52,197 nt of DNA, from assembly GCA_002405485.1 (NCBI GenBank), contig DHLW01000060.1, forward strand, positions 1 to 52,197, read 5' to 3'. Positions 48,458-52,197 of the stretch are shown here, piece after piece. The notes beneath the pieces were generated by a model. It saw only the letters and a program-made list of their open reading frames with translations. It did no database searches and was not told the DNA's origin. Source of the DNA: Phycisphaerales bacterium UBA4658 (GTDB lineage Bacteria; Planctomycetota; Phycisphaerae; Phycisphaerales; UBA1924). Positions within the stretch are counted from its first letter, which is position 1. Each line of letters opens with the position of its first letter. The translations under genes were made by a program, and so were the position numbers.

Positions 48458-50959
48458 ATGCGTCCCACACTCGCACACTCCCGTGATCGAACAGCTTCTC
48501 GGACCTGGCTGGCGCTCGCCTTCGCGATCGCATCAACCACCGCCGCGGCTCAGTCTCCCGGCCCCGATGTCATCGTCGGCGACCTCCCCGACGCCACCAG
48601 CTACGGCAAGCTCGGCTCCACCCTCGCCTACGACCTGGGCACCACAAGCTGCAACGTCGGGAACGTGAACATCCGCTGGCAGGCCGGCACCCCGGCCCAC
48701 CCGGTCATCGCCCAGAACCTGTTCCGGTTTCACCAGGGACGGTTCGAGCAGATCGGCATGTCCTGGGTCAAGCACGGCTTCCTCGCGCTCAACCAGAACC
48801 TCTGCGGCACATGCAACGGGCAAGGCGGCTCGGTCCTTGGTGTCGGGTGCAGCGATCCGTATGAGTTCGGGATCAACGGGGAGCAGTTCGGCCTCGGGCC
48901 GCGCTCCCAGATCAATCCCGTCACCGGCGCGTTCCCCTTCGATCCGCAGACCTGGCCGCCTGCAAGCGACATTCTCTCCAGACGCATCCAGGTCGCCGAG
49001 GCCGATCTCGACCCGGCCGCCTACCCGGGTGCGCTGTACTTCGGCGAAGGGTTGTACATCACGCCCGATGAGGCCCAGACCCGCGCGGGTTGGAACAACG
49101 CTTCGCACACGCGCGTGCAGTTCGCCCCAGACCCGGCGCGGAGCATCAGTGTTGTTCCCGGCGTGCCCACACGGCGCACCGAGCCGGCGATCTTCGCGTG
49201 GAAGGCCCAGCAGCCCGGCGTGCAGCTCGTCGGCGTCGACGTGCCCGACGACGGTCGGTTCTGGATCGCCGGACACGCGACCGACAACGGCGACGGCACC
49301 TGGCGGTATGAGTACGCCGCGTACAACCTGAACTCGGATCGAGCCGGCGGCGCGTTCGAGGTGCCGATTCCCCCTGGCGCGGTGGTGAGCAACGCGTCGT
49401 TCCGCGGCATCCCGCACCACTCCGGCGAGCCGTACTCGAACCAGCCGTGGTCCATCAGCGTCACCCCGGACGCCGTGCGATTCGCCTCGCCGCAGACCTT
49501 CGCGCAGAATCCCAACGCCAGCGCGCTGCGGTGGGGCACGCTGTACAACTTCCGTTTCGATGCGAGCGTCGCGCCGTCGGAAGGGAGCGTCTCGCTGGAG
49601 CTGTTTGGCCCAGGAACCGGCTCGGGCTCGGCGTTGGCGGGCATCGCCCTGCGCCAGGTATCCCCCGGCGGGGCCACGCTGACCGCGCCGACGCCGAGCA
49701 ACGACGAGTGCGCCGGCGCCGCTCCGTTGCACACCGGCGAGAACCGCTTTTCCACGCTCGGCGCAACTGGCAGCCCGATCACCACCCCCGGGTGCGCGAC
49801 GATCTCGGGCGATGTGTGGTTCACCTATGTCTACCGTCCGTTTGCGCCGAGCTGCCCAGGGCAGATCGTGTTCGACACCTGCGGGTCGTCGATCGATGCG
49901 TTCATCTCGGTGTACACCGTTGCGTGTCCGCTCTCCGGGGATCTGGCGGCGTGCGACGACGACGGCGGAACCTGCCTCTCCACGCCCGGCCCGGCCCGCG
50001 TGAGCGTTCCCGCCGTTGCCGACCAAACGTACCTCATCCGGGTCGGCTCCAGGGTTGGGCAGACCGGCAACGTGGTGCTGAACATCTCGGCTCCGTTCTG
50101 CATTGCGCCCAATGGAGCGTGCTGCACGCCGCTTGGCGCGTGCACGATCGTGCAAGGGGCGGCGAGTTGCTTCGAGGGCAGCATCTTCCGCGGCTCAGGG
50201 ACGACCTGCGCCCCGAACCCCTGCCCGCAGCCCCCTCCGCCGGTGAACGACCGCTGCGCAGCCTCCATTCCCATCGGCGACAATCTGGCCGGGTCCCCGA
50301 CGCTCATCGGAACAAACGTCGCCTCGGATACCGAGGTCATCGACACCTGTCCGCAATCCACCTTCGGGCAACGCGACGTGTGGTATGTCTATGTGCCCAC
50401 GGTCAGTGCGCAGGTCACCGTCGACACCTGCCTGGTGCCCCCCGGGGGCGCGGACATGGACACCGTGCTCTCGGTGCGCGAGGGCTCGTGCACGGGCCCG
50501 CAGATCGCCTGCAACGACGACGCGATTATCGCGCTCTGCGGGCCGCTCTCGGCGCTCCAGTTCAACGCTCAGGCCGGACAGCCCTACTTCATTCGAGTCG
50601 CGGGCTATCTCGGGGGCACCGGCCGATTCGTGCTCCGCGTTCGCGGCGGGCTGGGCAGCCCGGTCGGTGCCTGCTGCCAGGGATCTATCTGCACCCTCAC
50701 CGCCCCGCAGGCCTGCGTCGGCGGGTTTGCTGGTCTCAGCACCGTGTGCAACCCGGCAAGCGATGTCTTGCCGTGCTGCCGAGCGGACTTTGATCGATCC
50801 GGCACGCTGACCGCGGCGGACATCTTCGACTATCTCAACGCCTGGTTCCTGGGCGAACCCACCGCCGCGTTCGCCAACGACGCCACGCCCCCGATGCCAA
50901 GAACGCCCACGGTGACCGACCTGTTCAACTTCCTCAATGCGTGGTTCACCGGGTGCTGA
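48458..50959 (+). CDS. Secreted multidomain protein with GC-type dockerin, unknown N-terminal domain
   Basis: The 833-aa product has a signal peptide (WLALAFAIASTTAAAQ). Residues about 20-410 are a domain of unknown function shared with the next gene: DVIVGDLPD, TTSCNVGN, HPVIAQNLFRFHQGRFEQIG, SWVKHGFLAL and LGVGCSDPY. Two pre-peptidase-C-like beta modules follow (NDECAGAAPL ... DVWFTYV ... DTCGSSIDAF, and NDRCAASIPI ... DVWYVYV ... IACNDDA). Cys-rich units lie after each (GACCTPLGACTI and GACCQGSICTL). The dockerin (about 770-833) reads DIFDYLNAWFLG then DLFNFLNAWFTGC. ATG 48458 is preferred; ATG 48440 is 6 codons upstream. No catalytic site is recognised. Confidence 0.88.
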   Translation: MRPTLAHSRDRTASRTWLALAFAIASTTAAAQSPGPDVIVGDLPDATSYGKLGSTLAYDLGTTSCNVGNVNIRWQAGTPAHPVIAQNLFRFHQGRFEQIGMSWVKHGFLALNQNLCGTCNGQGGSVLGVGCSDPYEFGINGEQFGLGPRSQINPVTGAFPFDPQTWPPASDILSRRIQVAEADLDPAAYPGALYFGEGLYITPDEAQTRAGWNNASHTRVQFAPDPARSISVVPGVPTRRTEPAIFAWKAQQPGVQLVGVDVPDDGRFWIAGHATDNGDGTWRYEYAAYNLNSDRAGGAFEVPIPPGAVVSNASFRGIPHHSGEPYSNQPWSISVTPDAVRFASPQTFAQNPNASALRWGTLYNFRFDASVAPSEGSVSLELFGPGTGSGSALAGIALRQVSPGGATLTAPTPSNDECAGAAPLHTGENRFSTLGATGSPITTPGCATISGDVWFTYVYRPFAPSCPGQIVFDTCGSSIDAFISVYTVACPLSGDLAACDDDGGTCLSTPGPARVSVPAVADQTYLIRVGSRVGQTGNVVLNISAPFCIAPNGACCTPLGACTIVQGAASCFEGSIFRGSGTTCAPNPCPQPPPPVNDRCAASIPIGDNLAGSPTLIGTNVASDTEVIDTCPQSTFGQRDVWYVYVPTVSAQVTVDTCLVPPGGADMDTVLSVREGSCTGPQIACNDDAIIALCGPLSALQFNAQAGQPYFIRVAGYLGGTGRFVLRVRGGLGSPVGACCQGSICTLTAPQACVGGFAGLSTVCNPASDVLPCCRADFDRSGTLTAADIFDYLNAWFLGEPTAAFANDATPPMPRTPTVTDLFNFLNAWFTGC

Positions 50960-51291
50960 ACGGGCTCTCGGACCGGCCAGAATCGGCCAACGGGTTCTTG
51001 GGGAACTGCCCAAGGACGTTGGCCACGGTGCACGAGGCGCAGGAGCGGCGGGGAAAAACGGCGTAAACCGCTGATTTGCTGCGGCTTGCCCAGACCGCCA
51101 CTGGTTCAGGATTGATGTTCAAAATCGTGCTGGTTCTGTCGGAACCGTGGGGTATGTTCCCGACGAATCGATCCGTTGTCCGTCTGACTCCAGGCGGGTG
51201 TTGCCGCGTTCGCGGCTGAAGAGTGTGTGGCACGGTTCAGCGTGTGTGATTGAAGTGTCGGGCCGCGCCCGGCAAAGAGAGGATTTCGAGC
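50960..51291 (+). other. 332-nt intergenic region between the paralogous secreted genes
   Basis: No gene or convincing terminator is seen. A TATGTT (51153-51158) embedded in GGTATGTTCCC is a -10 candidate about 135 nt before ATG 51292; its -35 is unclear. The same GTATGTTCC phrase lies before the gene at 26988. An AGAGGA site precedes the ATG at 51292. Confidence 0.4.
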
Positions 51292-52197
51292 ATGAAGTGG
51301 TCGCGCGTGTGTATGCAGAGCGTGGGCGTTGCCGCCGTGGTCTGTTGCAGCGGCATGGCGACGGCGCAGCAATCGGTGGGCGCGGACGTGACCGTCGGCG
51401 AGTTGCCGGACATCACCAACAACGCCGCGGTGGGCTCGCTGGACAGCTTTGCCGTCGGCACCACCTCGTGCAACAAGGGCAATGTGCCCTTGAACTGGTT
51501 CACCGGGGGCACCGACAATCGACACCCGGTCATCGGGCAGAACCTCTTCCGCCTGCACAACGGGCGCTTTGAGCACATCGGCCAGGCCTGGCTGAAGCAC
51601 GGCTTCACCGCCCTGCAGGGCACGGTCTGCCAGACGCAGTTCGGCTTCAACTGCTCGCCGACGGCCGGCACCACGCTTGGCATCGGATGTTCGGATCCCT
51701 ACTCCTCCGGGCTGAACAATGGTCAGTCGGGGCTCGGGCCCAAGTGGCAGGTGAACGCCTCCACCGGGCTGTTCCCGTATCCATTTGCGGGAAGTTCCCA
51801 GTCCAGCTTCACGGCCCACGAGCGACGCTTGCAGTTTGACGCGGCCGACGTGAGCTCCACGACCTATCCGGGGGCCCGGTACTTTGTCGAGGGTCACTAC
51901 ATCGGCGGCGATGATGCCTTGGCGGGGAACGACAACAACAACGCGTCCTATCGCGAGGTGACGTACAACGGTTCGGGATTCACCATCACGTCCTCCACCG
52001 CGCGGGAGAAGCCCGCGATTCAGGCCTGGAAGGACGTCGATCCCACCGTGACGATCGTCACCGCCGACATCGCCGGCGACGGGCGATTCCTGCTCGGCGC
52101 CAAGGTCACCCAGAGCGGTTCGAACTACACCTACGAGTACGCGCTGCAGAACCTGAGCTCGCACCGATCGGCCCAGGCGTTCGCGGTGCCCTTCCCC
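51292..52197 (+). CDS. Secreted protein of unknown function, paralogue of the preceding gene (3' end outside window)
   Basis: The frame stays open to the window edge (302 codons). A signal peptide (SVGVAAVVCCSGMATAQ) is followed by a domain clearly related to residues 20-330 of the 48458 product: VGELPDITNN, TTSCNKGN, HPVIGQNLFRLHNGRFEHIG, WLKHGFTAL, LGIGCSDPYSSG, YPGARYFVEGHYI and FLLGAKVTQSG. Conserved Cys and His positions match in both. No enzyme family is recognised. A GC-type dockerin at the missing C-terminus would be expected from the paralogue but cannot be seen. The start is supported by AGAGGA upstream. Confidence 0.88.
   Translation, partial: MKWSRVCMQSVGVAAVVCCSGMATAQQSVGADVTVGELPDITNNAAVGSLDSFAVGTTSCNKGNVPLNWFTGGTDNRHPVIGQNLFRLHNGRFEHIGQAWLKHGFTALQGTVCQTQFGFNCSPTAGTTLGIGCSDPYSSGLNNGQSGLGPKWQVNASTGLFPYPFAGSSQSSFTAHERRLQFDAADVSSTTYPGARYFVEGHYIGGDDALAGNDNNNASYREVTYNGSGFTITSSTAREKPAIQAWKDVDPTVTIVTADIAGDGRFLLGAKVTQSGSNYTYEYALQNLSSHRSAQAFAVPFP

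Noticed and set aside
1..52197. tRNA or rRNA genes
   Set aside because: No T-loop/acceptor pairing or rRNA-like sequence was noticed in the gaps, most of which are short. A tRNA scan would be decisive.

Overview
The window is high-GC bacterial chromosome from a member of the Planctomycetota, most likely class Phycisphaerae. This rests on family signatures read in the sequence: five complete secreted proteins end in the paired GC-type dockerin pattern (DIFDFLNAWF ... GC), one ends in a PAPG-type PEP-CTERM tail, and there are a HYExAFE-family protein, a DUF6677-like protein and a CPNCGYNLRGL zinc-ribbon membrane protein. No rRNA, tRNA, CRISPR array, prophage or full insertion sequence was recognised. 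The one mobile-like element is a 137-bp inverted-repeat element between trpS and cysS.

Layout. 1-4.3 kb: end of a response regulator, two small unknown genes, SpoVR, a zinc-ribbon membrane protein and a PEP-CTERM protein. 4.4-9.7 kb: an orphan PotA/UgpC-type ABC ATPase, a fused GT2-GT4 glycosyltransferase and a lone nuoD. 9.8-13.7 kb: lepB, trpS and cysS. 13.7-18.4 kb: a lipid-transport-like group (membrane protein, MlaF-like ATPase, MlaD-like MCE protein, secreted lipase-like hydrolase) with no MlaE permease. 18.6-22.2 kb: HYExAFE protein, three small membrane-anchored proteins and a RicT/PSP1 protein. 22.6-28.3 kb: two GC-dockerin secreted proteins. 28.3-33.7 kb, minus strand: DUF6677-like protein, small membrane protein and argB; then HDOD-GGDEF-REC protein and M28 lipoprotein peptidase, which have their own promoter. 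33.8-42.9 kb: an extremely acidic protein, metallophosphoesterase, DUF2071-like protein, AhpD-like protein, SRPBCC and DUF1579 proteins, an ArsR/SRPBCC pair, ispD and an orphan D12-class adenine methyltransferase. 43.1-52.2 kb: four secreted proteins in a row (GH15-like glycosidase, trypsin-like protease and two tandem paralogues of unknown function, the last cut by the window end).

Expression. The clearest pattern not explained by the gene list is how starts are organised. About nineteen genes, mostly housekeeping ones, have a TANNNT -10-like hexamer ending 5-10 nt before the start codon and usually no Shine-Dalgarno sequence, which predicts leaderless transcripts. Most secreted dockerin genes instead have a purine-rich ribosome binding site and a longer leader. 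Two divergent gene pairs have both leaderless promoters packed into 32 and 40 nt. The arsR promoter is textbook quality (TTGACA, 17 nt, TACCGT, 6 nt, ATG) with an inverted repeat over its -35 and spacer.

All functions are assigned from motifs and length by eye. No database search was run. Start sites use ATG/GTG position, Shine-Dalgarno sites, TANNNT spacing and overlaps.
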